Assembly: GCA_000708835.1 (NCBI GenBank)
Contig: DF237333.1
Location: forward strand, 1 to 64,000
From: Klebsormidium nitens
Taxonomy: Eukaryota; Streptophyta; Klebsormidiophyceae; Klebsormidiales; Klebsormidiaceae
Direction: 5' to 3'
DNA: 64,000 bases
The notes beneath the pieces were generated by a model. It ran no database searches. It had not been told where the DNA came from and saw only the letters and a list, made by a program, of their open reading frames with translations. A program made the translations under genes and the position numbers. This document shows, piece by piece, positions 36,401-48,400 of this stretch (positions are counted from its first letter, which is position 1; the number at the start of each line of letters is the position of its first letter).

Positions 36401-39400
36401 AGAAAGGGCCGCCCGAAAGAGTTAGGCCCGTAACGTTCTCAGGCCTTACCCTTGTGCTCGTCGAAGAAGTGGCGCGTGATGATCCAGTCGATGAGGGCGT
36501 CGCCCAGGAACTCGAGGCGCTGGTAGCACGCCACGTGGCTGCTCTCCATGTACGACGGGTGGGTCATCGCCTCCAGCAGCAGCGACATGCGCTTGAACCT
36601 GAGAGGGACGAGCGCACTGCTCTCTTACACCATTCCACAGAAGCACTTTCAAATGTTGGTTGCCAGCACGAAGAAAGTGGTTGTAGTGGTTGCGCGGCAT
36701 GAGATAGGATATGTCCTCATCTCCTCACAGCAAAGTATTTGCAGCTGTTGGCCAGAGCGTCGTTCGTCGAACTCTGCGCCAAAGTCTGTCGTTACTATTA
36801 GACCGGCAACTGTGAGAAACATAAGAACGCTTTTCGATCCTCCTATTGTGGTTTCTGAATGCTCACGAAGCGTCGCTCCTTCGCCGTCCGTCCAACTGCA
36901 ACCACGCACCAAGAGTCGCAACACAGACACCTGGTAACAGGACCAACAAAACCTAAGTATTGTTTAACTGCCCACCTGTATCCGATGGTCTCCTCTAGGT
37001 TTTCCAGCCCCGCGCGGCGCGCCTCGACCGCCGTCGCCTCCGGCGGCGCGCGCGCGCGCACGTCCAGCAGCCCCTGGTAGGGCGGGCTCTCGGTGATATT
37101 CCCCGGGGGAAGGTCCACCGGAATCCCCATGTAGCGCATGAAGTCCTCCGCGGCCGCGGGACCGCCCTCCACGTGGTGCACTCCGATCAGGGCTTCCACC
37201 ATGTCCGCCAGAAGTTTCCGGCCGAGCACCTGCGGCGNNNNNNNNNNNNNNNNNNNNNNNNNNNNNNNNNNNNNNNNNNNNNNNNNNNNNNNNNNNNNNN
37301 NNNNNNNNNNNNNNNNNNNNNNNNNNNNNNNNNNNNNNNNNNNNNNNNNNNNNNNNNNNNNNNNNNNNNNNNNNNNNNNNNNNNNNNNNNNNNNNNNNNN
37401 NNNNNNNNNNNNNNNNNNNNNNNNNNNNNNNNNNNNNNNNNNNNNNNNNNNNNNNNNNNNNNNNNNNNNNNNNNNNNNNNNNNNNNNNNNNNNNNNNNNN
37501 NNNNNNNNNNNNNNNNNNNNNNNNNNNNNNNNNNNNNNNNNNNNNNNNNNNNNNNNNNNNNNNNNNNNNNNNNNNNNNNNNNNNNNNNNNNNNNNNNNNN
37601 NNNNNNNNNNNNNNNNNNNNNNNNNNNNNNNNNNNNNNNNNNNNNNNNNNNNNNNNNNNNNNNNNNNNNNNNNNNNNNNNNNNNNNNNNNNNNNNNNNNN
37701 NNNNNNNNNNNNNNNNNNNNNNNNNNNNNNNNNNNNNNNNNNNNNNNNNNNNNNNNNNNNNNNNNNNNNNNNNNNNNNNNNNNNNNNNNNNNNNNNNNNN
37801 NNNNNNNNNNNNNNNNNNNNNNNNNNNNNNNNNNNNNNNNNNNNNNNNNNNNNNNNNNNNNNNNNNNNNNNNNNNNNNNNNNNNNNNNNNNNNNNNNNNN
37901 NNNNNGGAGGTTCAAACTTATTCGCTGCCGCGGGGCCGCCCTCCACGTGGTGCACTCCGATCAGGGCTTCCACCAGGTCCGCTAGAATTTCTGGCCCAGA
38001 ACCTGCGGCGGAACGGAAGGAAGTGGAATGGAATCGGGGCAAGACGTGAAGTTGCCTCGGCCGCGGGCCGCCTTCCACGTGGTGCACCCCGAGTAGGGCT
38101 TCCACCTTGTCCGCTAGAAGTTTCCGGCCGATCACCTGTGGCGGAACGGAACGAAGCGAAATGGAAACCAGGTGCGGAGAGAAACAGCGCCGTGTGCATG
38201 CAGTTCGATGAATCTGGAAGACCTCGACTAAGGACGTTCAAGAAGATTTTGAAGCTTTTGGCTGGAGAAGGATCTAGTTTCCGATGAAACGCAGTGACGT
38301 CTGCTCCGAATAAGGCGTCAAAGCGCTTGCCTGGCCCCCCAGAATGAAGTCTCCGAATCCCTCCCTCTGCTCCTCCCCCTTAGCCGCGCCGCCGGCCGCC
38401 TTGCCAGCCGTCCCCCCAAACCCCTGGCGGCTGTTGAGCCGCGCGCGACCGACCGCGGCCCTCCTCGCGCCGCCGAAACTCTGCCCTCCGCTGCTCCGAC
38501 TGCTCTCTCGTGCTTTTGGCTCAGTTTCCGGTGCCTTTGGACTCTTCTCCGATTTGTCTTGTTCCTCCGATTCGACCTTTTTCTCGGCGACGTTCTCAAC
38601 ATTTCCAGCCCCCACGTTGGCCGGGCTGAAGGCCTCGTTCACGCACCGCGTTCCTCCGGTTGCCGAATTAACCGAGCGGTCGCCTGTCTCTCCCGTGCCC
38701 TCTTCGGCTATCGTTTCGAGCCCGGTTGCCTTCCCCTTGGGAGCGCTCACGGCGACCGGGAACTTGGCATCGTAAGCACTGCTGGCCGCTCCCTCCTCTT
38801 CTCCGGTCGCCCCTTCCTCGTTTGCCTCTGCTTCCTCCTCGTTTTCCTCGTCCCCTTCTTCCTCCGATTCACTCCCCTCTTCGTCAACCTCTTCCTGACC
38901 TTCTTCTCCAACCCCTTCTAGACCCTCTTCCTCTTCGCTGCTCAGCTCTGCCTCCTCGATCGCGGCCTCATACTCATTCCGCGCGACACGTGCCTCGTCC
39001 TCAGCGCCGCCACGTGTCTCCTCTCCCCTGCGGGCGGCTGCCGCATCGTCCGGGTTTGCCACTGAGATCTTCTCTGTGTCCATACCCACTTTCTTGCCAT
39101 CAGAACTAACCGGCAAGCTTCTTGATTCCGCACCCGCTTTTACTACCGCCTTCGCTTGAAGTTGCGTCTCTTCTTGCTTCTGCTTCCCGTTCCCGCCCAA
39201 ATCCGGCCGCTCTTCATCGCCATTTTTACCAACCAGTACTTTTACCGTCTTCCCGTCGCTTCCGTCCTTCCTTTTCTTCGCATCCGACTCCGATTCCGTA
39301 CTTTGCTCCTCCCCATTCTTCCTCTTCTTCTCGTTCTCCGCTAGGATCTCCTTACTCGCCGCGGTTTCCCCACTCGCAGCAGTTTCTCCCACTCCATCTT

Positions 39401-42400
39401 TCTCCCCCACCTTCGGGACGCCGCTGGTCGTCTCGCTCCCCGCCGCGCGCGCGCGCGCCGCGGCCGCCTCCTCGCGCATCTTCTGCCACTTCTTGTACCG
39501 CGGCACGCGCTTCTTCTTCTCGCGCTTCGGCTTCCCGCGCGGCGGTGCGCGCCCGGCCGCGTGCCAGTTGCGCAGGTCGAACGCGCGCGTCAGCAGGAAC
39601 CCCTGCAAACCCCGCTCGAGCGCGCGCGCGTACAGCGCGTCGTTGGAAACCGTTGTATCGAACGTGGCGGTCAGCCAGCCCTCGTGCTGTTCTGGATGCG
39701 CGAAAAAGAGGTGGCGCCGTACAGCGAATTTGAGGTACGCGTCGCCCAGCATCTCCAGCCGCTCGTAGCTGTAGCCGGCCGCGCACGAGGTCGCCGTCAG
39801 GGCCTCCAGGATCTGCCACGTGGCACGCGGAGAGGTGTCTTGGCTGGTTTTCGTGCAGTCGTTTCAAGCAGCTTTGCGGACCGCTGGAAGGTTCAACGTC
39901 ACTCGCCCGGTCTTAAGAGCCTTCTACCAACCACGCTAACCACCCACAAAGAACTATCTTCTGTCGGGAAGGAGTTCACATAAGGCCTGCGCATACGTTA
40001 GCATCAACCGAAATGACGTTTATCTGCACCTGTTTCTGGTTTGGTCAGAATCTAACACTTGCCCGGGACAGCTCTTAGCCTCAACTCAAATCTGTCCGAT
40101 ATCTTCTGTCCCTTAAATCTCCAATGGCCCAATGGTGGCATGCACGCTGCTCCTCACCCTGCGCCGCAGCTTACCTGGACACGTCCGCGACAGCTCTTTT
40201 TAAATACCAGCTTTTTCCAATCCGCCCAAAACTTTTCCTTACAACCTTACGTGAGTTTTCTGTTGAAACCTTGATCCTCAACCGCCACCTTGGTGGCGTG
40301 CATGTTGCAACCCCGCCTTACGCCGAACTTCTTGATTTAGGTTTGCCCGAGACCCGTCTTTTCTCCTCCTACACTTCTTAAATCAATAGTTGAAACTAAA
40401 CTCAAATTTGAATGTTTTAAGTCACACCTTGGTGGCGTGCACGTTGCTCCCCGCCTTGCGCCGCAGCTTCTCCGCGAGCAGCACCTCCTCCAGGCGGTGC
40501 AGGAAGCTGGGCAGCCGCTGCGCGCCGCGGTGCGCGCGCGCGGACGAGCGTGCGCGCACCACGCACAGCTCCGCGGGGACTTCCAGCAGCCGCCGGCTCT
40601 CCTTGTCGGCGGCCGCGTCGAGCTTCTCTTCCTCCGCTTCCTGACATGGGCAGAAAAGAGCAGCAAGGAATGATGAGACGGCTGTTCGGTTTCTGCAGAG
40701 TGTTGTGTCTGGCGTTCTTGGTGTTCACTACCTTAGGCAGAAGTTAAACCTGGCCCCAAAAATGGAGACAAGGGGGGTAGACAGTCCTCCACAACGCTAA
40801 TGTGTCTGCTGGTGCTCGGTCTCATTCGAGATTCCCGTCTCTTCAGTTTATGACCGGCTAGCGCTTTACAGACACCTCAGCCATGGTGGATGGATGTTTA
40901 AATCGTGTTTAAAGGTCAAAGAGGCCTGGAACACTTTCAATCAGAGACAGTCAGCGGGAACAATCAGCTTTAAACCCCCCGTTGTAGAAATAGCAGTTCT
41001 TTGAACTGAGTTACCCTACCTGCTCGCTAGTGATCTCCTCTTTTTTCTCAAGCTTCGGCTTCAGCAGCGCGGCCGCCTCTGCGACGGCCTGACCCTCGTC
41101 GTAGGCCTCCTCCCGTTCCGAACCGCCGTCCGGACCATCTCCCGGGCACTCTGCTCGCGTATCATCAGCGGCCGGGGCGCTTGTCCGGGGACCGGTTTCT
41201 TCTGCCGGGGGCACGTTTGGTTTGACTGGAGAGAAAGGAAAGGCAACTTCCATTTTTAAATCGTTACTTTTGACATGCTTGCTTTCGTTTAGCACGAGCA
41301 GGGGAGTCGAGGATGCTGTCGAGACTTCATATTTTTGAGAGGGTGAGACCCGATTGAAACAATTATCTTTGTTTTGAACGCTGTTGCTCACCGTTTCGGG
41401 GCACGCCCCAGAGAATGATCTCGGATTCGCTCAGACAACAAAGGTTGTCTTGAACACATAGGGCACGGAACGTCAGCGGTTTTGAATGATCTACTAGAAG
41501 TGACCAGTTCTCAGGTCTCCGTGCAAGACTTCAACAAGACTCTCTAGTAGAACTTTCTTCATTCAGTGACTCCCACGATGAAACGTTCACAAAGGTGCTT
41601 GGGACAACTCATCGAGGTCCTGTGGAGCCCACTCATCGGAAGGTAAATCTGAATATGAAGGGGACTGAAACCTGGCAAAAACGACGTGTGTAACAAAACT
41701 GATCACCACTAAATTAAGTCTCCGCAAGATCCTCAAAAATACGGTGTCGAAACCTCACCAAAAGTCCTGCGGCGCCCACTTGGCAAACGGTTATACGGAT
41801 CTGAGAGGGTACTGAAACTCAGCGGAAAGGACGTCAGTCACAAATCTGATCACTATATTCCAAGTCTCCGTATAAGCTCCAAACATACGCTGTAGAAAGC
41901 TCACCGAGGTCCTGCGGCGCCCACTTGTAGGGGTCCCGGTGTGGGTTGAGCAGGCCCCGGGCGCGCTTCAGCGGCTTGCACTGTAACAGGGGCTGACGCG
42001 GATACGACATGGCCAGCTTGCGCCTGCGCGGGTTCGTAAGTTGCGTGAGAGTCGTTTGTAAGCCGAAGGAAATAGAAGAGATGCTTTCTATCATCAGATT
42101 TAAGAAATTGGTTCGATGACTTGGGTCGGAAGCCTCATATTACATAGCCTCGAGACGACACAAACGCAAGGATGAACGTGGTGGAGGAGATGAAGTAAGG
42201 AGCACTATACACGTGCTTGCCAAGTGTCTTCCCTGAAAATGAAGAGTCGTTTAAAAAAAGCCTTAGCCGCTTTCCGGCAACGGCGCCCTCCCTCTGGGAG
42301 ATGTACCATCACAAGGAAGCAACGTTTATTTGTACCAGCCAGTCAGTTCAAACTGATCTCATTGATCTCTTTTTGTTGAAAAGTCTCGCTTCTTCACCGC

Positions 42401-45400
42401 CGGATACAGTTGATACCTAACCAGAACTTTCTACCCAGCTGCATTACGAAGGACTTTGTAAGCCGGAACTTCCTGCCGACCCACTCACCTGGTGCGGTAG
42501 TACTCCGAGAAGGTCGTCCACTTGCGCCGCTCCTCCCGGTGCCGGTAGATGAACGGACTGTCCAAGCAGGTGTCCGTTAACACCCGGTACAGCCGGTAAT
42601 CTTTCTTGGTGTGAATAGCCGTCACCATCGTCTCCCCCTCCCTCAGTTCGGACACGTCCACCAGACCGTCCGCAGTCATCAGCTGTCCGGGAGCGACCCA
42701 CTCTATTCGCACCGAAGATTCCTTCTCCTCTCTTTCTGGCTCTTTCGCCTTTTCGGTGCCAGCGGAAAAGACAAACGGCGCGGGGGTTCCGCTCTCGCTT
42801 TGCACGGAAGCTTCCTCTTTCAGACGGTCGCGCAATTCCTGGCTGTCCGAAACCCCCAAACCCTCGCCCTCCGCGAGCGGCGTCGGCTCTTTCGCCGGCC
42901 GGATCGCGTCATTCACAACCGCCCAATCGATCTCCACGCCCGTCTCGTCCCCCTTATTCCCACCCGACCCTTCAGCGGGCAAATCGCTGGTGTGAACGGC
43001 CTCGGTCGCCGTTTTGGGCGGAGTTCTTTCCCTGAGCGGCAGCACGAGGTAGGCCTTTTCGGGCGACCAGTACGGCTCGACGGGCGGCGTCACGTGCTCC
43101 CAGTCCAGCACCCAGCCCATCAGCTTCACGTGGTACTGACGGGCTGCCTCCAACTGCACCGCCAGAAATTGGTCAGAGATATGGTCAAAGAGATATGGTC
43201 AAAGAGATATGGTCAAAGAGATATGGTCAGAGATAGAAAATTTGCAGCGAACAGATTGAACCGTGGAGTGTCTTGGAAATGGAAGGAGCTCATAAGTGAG
43301 AGCTTGGTGAAGAACAGCAAACAGGTTAGGCCCCAGGTATTGTCGGTTGTAAAAGGTGCAAGTGATTGGTAACAATTCTTCAACAATAGCATTCTGACAA
43401 GCTATCTACCCTGATAGAACACCGCGACCGGCGCATGCTTTATAGAAGTCGATTGCTCACCTTTCTAACACTCAAATCTTGACAACAGAAAACCACGTAA
43501 GCAAGAGAATTCCACAGCAAACAAGCAGCCCACTGCTTACATCAAGAAGCGGCAAAGCGGTGCCAACTCTTATTAAGTGTCCCACACCTGGAGTCTCCAT
43601 CTCTTAGACAGGTCCAGTTTATAGGTCCTTACCTGGCTCTTGCTCAAGTATTTACGACCGCCAAACCCTAGGTTCCCCCACACAGTCTCCACATCCTCCC
43701 CCCTCGGCATATATAGTTCCACGCTCATCGGCAAAATCGTGTCCAGGTTCTTTTCCGTCACCAGCACGAATCCGCCGGCATCCGCTTCCTCTGGATCGCC
43801 CCCCTCGCCGGACCGGAACGTGATCGAGTACGAGTGCACCGCGATCGTGTCGGGTCCCCGCAGACCCCGGGCAGAAATCGTTCCGCTTGGCTCTTCCGCT
43901 TCCGTGTGGCCCAGTCCTCCAGAACCAGCGGGCTTAGAATGAGCGAATTGTCCCTCCTCGTCTTTTTCAGCGGGGACCGTTTCTATTTCTGTAACTGCAA
44001 ATCCTTTCTTTACGGCGTCGTTCTTGAGGGAAGTCTCTGTCTCTTGCTCTCCCCCGGTGCTACGAACCGGTTCCTCCAAAAGCGCTTTCCGCGCGTTGAT
44101 ACCACTTTCTGCTTCCGGCGTTTCCGCTCGGGGCGGAACACCGGGCGCTGCTTTCTCGTCTTCAGCCAAGCTGGCCTTGAGCTGCATCAGGATCCGTTCA
44201 GTCTCCTCCTTTCCGTTCCGTTCAAAGACCGGAATGACGACCCCAAGCGCCTGCACTCCCCAGTCGGTCCCCCAGGTTACCTCAAACAAACCGACTTTCT
44301 TAACCTCCAATTTCGGCTCCTCTCTCTGCGCCGAGATGACTTCCGCTTCCGCTCTGCTCTCCGGCGTTCCGCTCCTGCTTTCCGTCGTTCTGCTGGAGGA
44401 AGATTCCGGCGAATTCCGGGGCATGCTCTGGCCGAGCCACTTTCCGTGCAGCAGCGTGGGGCGCTCTTCGTCGTAGACTGGCAGGTTGGGCTTGGGGGCG
44501 GGGTAATGCCAGCGGGTGAAGCGGAACGGGCGCCGCGCCGGAATCTCCTGAGCGGAACGAGGGAACCCAGTGTGAACATACCAATGGCAGTTGTGACATT
44601 AGCGAAGCGCGGGAGAAAGAGATATTTGACGCTATAGGGAGCATCCAAAAGATGAGACTCACGTTGGATTCTCTTCATCGAAATACTCCCGTCAAGAAAT
44701 CCTGGCTTGCTCTTTCTTGAAGGTTCGAGGTTTCCACTGCGGTCTATTAAGGTTTGTGTTTCAAAGCCAAACCAGAGTCGCAGTTAGGACAGGCGATGTG
44801 GCTTCTGCGGGTGAATATATAATACCTGAACCTTACCAGAGATAAGCACACTTTGAATCTTAGTAGTGGACGTTATCATCTGAAAACCAGATGAGCGTTC
44901 ACTGATCGTCTCCAAAGACTGTGTGCCAATTGATTGACAAAGTTGGCAGAACTGCGCAATCAAAGGTAAAGCGCGTGCCTTACAACTTGGCTCAGAGAGC
45001 GAGTGCTCATGTTTGCTGGATCAATATCCAGCGGTCACAACACTCGTTACTGCCCCACATTGGAATGGATTCGGAAGAAAAGCTTACGGCTTGTACAGGG
45101 TTCAGATTGGCTGCTAGCAGAAACAAAGGACTTCTTCTTATGCTCATTGAGCTCGAATGTCGCATGAACGCAAGAACTATAGCAAAGCGCTCGAAACAGA
45201 TAATCACCGATGCCCGGAACGGCAAGGTACGAGATTCCGCGAAGGAAACGGAAAGGTCCATCACGCCTGTCGCAATAATCCCGCAGCTTCTGTTCGGGTA
45301 GAAAATGCTGTTCGACTTCAAAACGTTGAGTCGACTTGGCCTTTGCCTATGCCGGAAATTCGTTGCAAAGACCGAGGCTTAAGAGCAAGGGATACGAATG

Positions 45401-48400
45401 GCACTGAGGACTCTGTGACTGTTCCCCGTTTGTTGCTCATCATTGCCGCTTTTCTTGCACGTCGAGAACATGTTGCAGTGGGCCCGATTACGTGAATTAG
45501 ATGGTCGTGACATTGATTGTCGGGCTACTCAGAAAGTGCTAAGAAGGGCAGCCGTGCGCTGTTTGAATACGGAACAGAATCAGATGTCTTGACAGCGGCA
45601 ATGAGCAGATGCGGTCTGCCGTGCGTTTTCTTGGAGCGCACTGTGGATTCAAAACGCGCCAACTCGACAAACTCGGAACGATATGGAGTCTGGTTTAAAG
45701 TACGGTAAGCCAAGTCTGAGCAAGCGTTAATGCAGGACTTAGGTTCAGATGAATGTTTTTGGTTTGGATTTGTCACGCAAAGATCTGCCACAAATCACTC
45801 AATGTCGAGACGAGGGGAAAGCAAGCTATTGCTCAAGAAAATTCTCAGATGTGTTCAAACCAAATGGGAAAGGTACACTCAATGATTAAAACCTGGCGGG
45901 ACAAGACAAAGGCTTCTCGTGCTTTTGAAAGTCCCCACGCTGCTGCAAAGGGCATCCAACCTCCAGTCAATCTTCACAATGGGCAGCAATCTGGTTGAAA
46001 CCTTCGGGATAAGCAGCGGAAGCGAAAATCGCAAAATAATTCAAGGCCCAAAGTAGCTGACAAATACTACTCCAGAGCTAGTTTGCTGAACTCGCGGCTC
46101 TGTAAGAAACTGTGCCATCATTTGCTCAATGTTCTTGGGAAGCCTTCACTCCCAGCAGTTTCACATCATGACCGCAAAGCGAGAGCTACAGTGGGCTCGT
46201 CATGAAACTAGAAATCAGTAAGTACATGCATCATTGGGCTCACAATATTGGCACCCTGAGTGGCACGCGGAAGTTTGAAAACGGGCAGCCAAGAAGCTTG
46301 TACTAGCCATCTGCTCGGAGCAAAATATCAGCTCATTGCAACACGTCCGGCTCAGTCGATGCACTCAAGTGATGCTGTGCCCTTTTGAAACAGAAGGCGG
46401 CCAAAGGAGGATTGAGTGCCGTTACATCAAGGCCAGACTGGAACCCCGCACTCTAAAGTCCTTCAAAAGACAGTGCAGACAGATCCGAAGAGCTCAGCCT
46501 GTGGTCCTGCCGGGCTCGAAGAGCAGCACCTCACTGCTGCCGGTACGCGGTCCAGTCAGCAGGCGCATCACTCATTTTTGCCCCAAACCTTGCAGAGGCT
46601 CAACTGGTATGTCTACAAGATTCTGTTGAGGAACCGTTCAGTTTCCAACTCGCGCGGTTTTTATCGAGGTCCACGTCATGAACTATACTTGATCGCATTC
46701 CTCACAACGTGTCCGTAACAAGTCAATGTAAACACCCATTCCCTTTGCGGCTCTGAGGCAATGCTGGGAAGTGATGGATCGCTAGGCTTGTTTCAAGCGA
46801 TCGCCGTCATCCTGGCCGCCGCGACTTTGACCAAGACCGCAAGAAAGAAGTGCAGAATGAGCTCTTAATTCAAGGCTAGTTGCATGCTTCCAGGCGGAGC
46901 GGTTCGCTGGAATGCACCATGAACGGGGCTATACTGAACACTCCTACCTTGTGCTCTCTCTTCCACGCCAAGAACATGATTGTGAACAGCGCAAAGCGTT
47001 CTGTGGTGCGTGACAATGCCACTGCTCAGCCCAGCCAGACTTGGAAGGCTTTGAACTTCAGCGTGAAAGTAACGTCCAGAATACCGCAATAGCAGATCGC
47101 GATTCACGACAACCTGCTGCCTTTTACGCAGGAAGCCAAATGATATTTTGAATTTCGAACTTTTGACGAAAACACTAATCCCGCCTGCGTTCAAAACTGC
47201 GAAAAGCGCAAAAGCGAGGCAAGGAATGGTAATCGTACTTGCCTAACCTCTTCCTCCAAGATCTGGAAAACGTGATTGATTTTACCCAGTTGACCTGGCT
47301 TTCCACGGTAACATTAGCCAGCTTCTAGAACCCAAAAACAAGCTATACATTTACAGGGCCTCACCTCGTCCTCCATCTTGGTACTGGGCAGCAGCCGGTC
47401 GGTGAGGGCCCTGTATTTGTGCAGCTGCCGGATCGCCTCCATCGCGGCCGCGCGCTTCGCCTCCGGCCGCGACGCGCGCGCGGGGCCTTCCACCGTGCGG
47501 ATGCGCGCGTTGATGGGCAGGGTGATGGTGCACGAGAAGCGCCCGGGGGATCCCTCGGGGAACTCGAACAGGGGGCGCAGGACGGTGAACCTGGCGGGGA
47601 GGAACTGCGCGTTAGAGTAGCAGTCAGGCGCCTGATGCGAGAAAGGACTCTGCGCAAATGTCCAGTTGAACTTCTCTTCTCAAGGAAAGAACAACACCTA
47701 AAGATGCTTCGGACTAATTCAAAAGCTGCTGACTTCACAAATGAGATGAGAGCAAGGCAAGGAGCCAGACAAATGGAGAGGGCGGGCTCATGAAGTGATC
47801 AAAGCGACCAAGCTATCCGTAGATAAGAAGGAAAGCTGTGCAAAAATGGATACGAAGATTGTGCGACGGGTTTACAAAGGCGCTACCTTAGAGGCACTTT
47901 AAAGAAGGAAATAGGCCACAGGTTGGAAGTTTTTCGGCAAGACAAACCCAAACACAGCTGTTGCAATCGGCTGACTGATACACCAGCCCGAAGCTTGATA
48001 TTCCGAAGAAAGAAACATCCCGTACTTTTCAACAGATTTTCAGTCGACTCTCATTACACTTACTGGTCTCCCGGCAGCTTGGCGCAGTAGCGGTGCAGCA
48101 GCCCGACCGCGGAGTCGCTGCTCGCGCGCGCTCCGGTTCCGTCCACGACGTACACTTCCGGTTCCGCTTCCGGCGCCTCCAGGCAGCTCTCGATGTCCTC
48201 CCGCGCCATCCGGTCCTCCGCCTGCTGCCGCATTAGGGCCTCGCTGGCTTGAATGGCCACCAGCATCGCCTCTTGCGCGTCGTTGTGCCTGCGCAAAACA
48301 GGGCCTCTCGGGGTGATCCTTCTGGTGACCCGTTATAGAGCACGGGGCGGAGAGGAAGCGGTTTGCCTACGTCGTAAGTCTCTCTGATAAAGTCTGCTCT

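Noticed and set aside
36843-38135. Single continuous frames across the gap
   Set aside because: Most of the frame is N; only the flanking array units and the 37229-36976 exon carry evidence.
38344-39768. Plus-strand frames opposite the acidic Dicer insertion
   Set aside because: Low-complexity Ser/Pro/Arg shadows of the Glu-rich coding strand.
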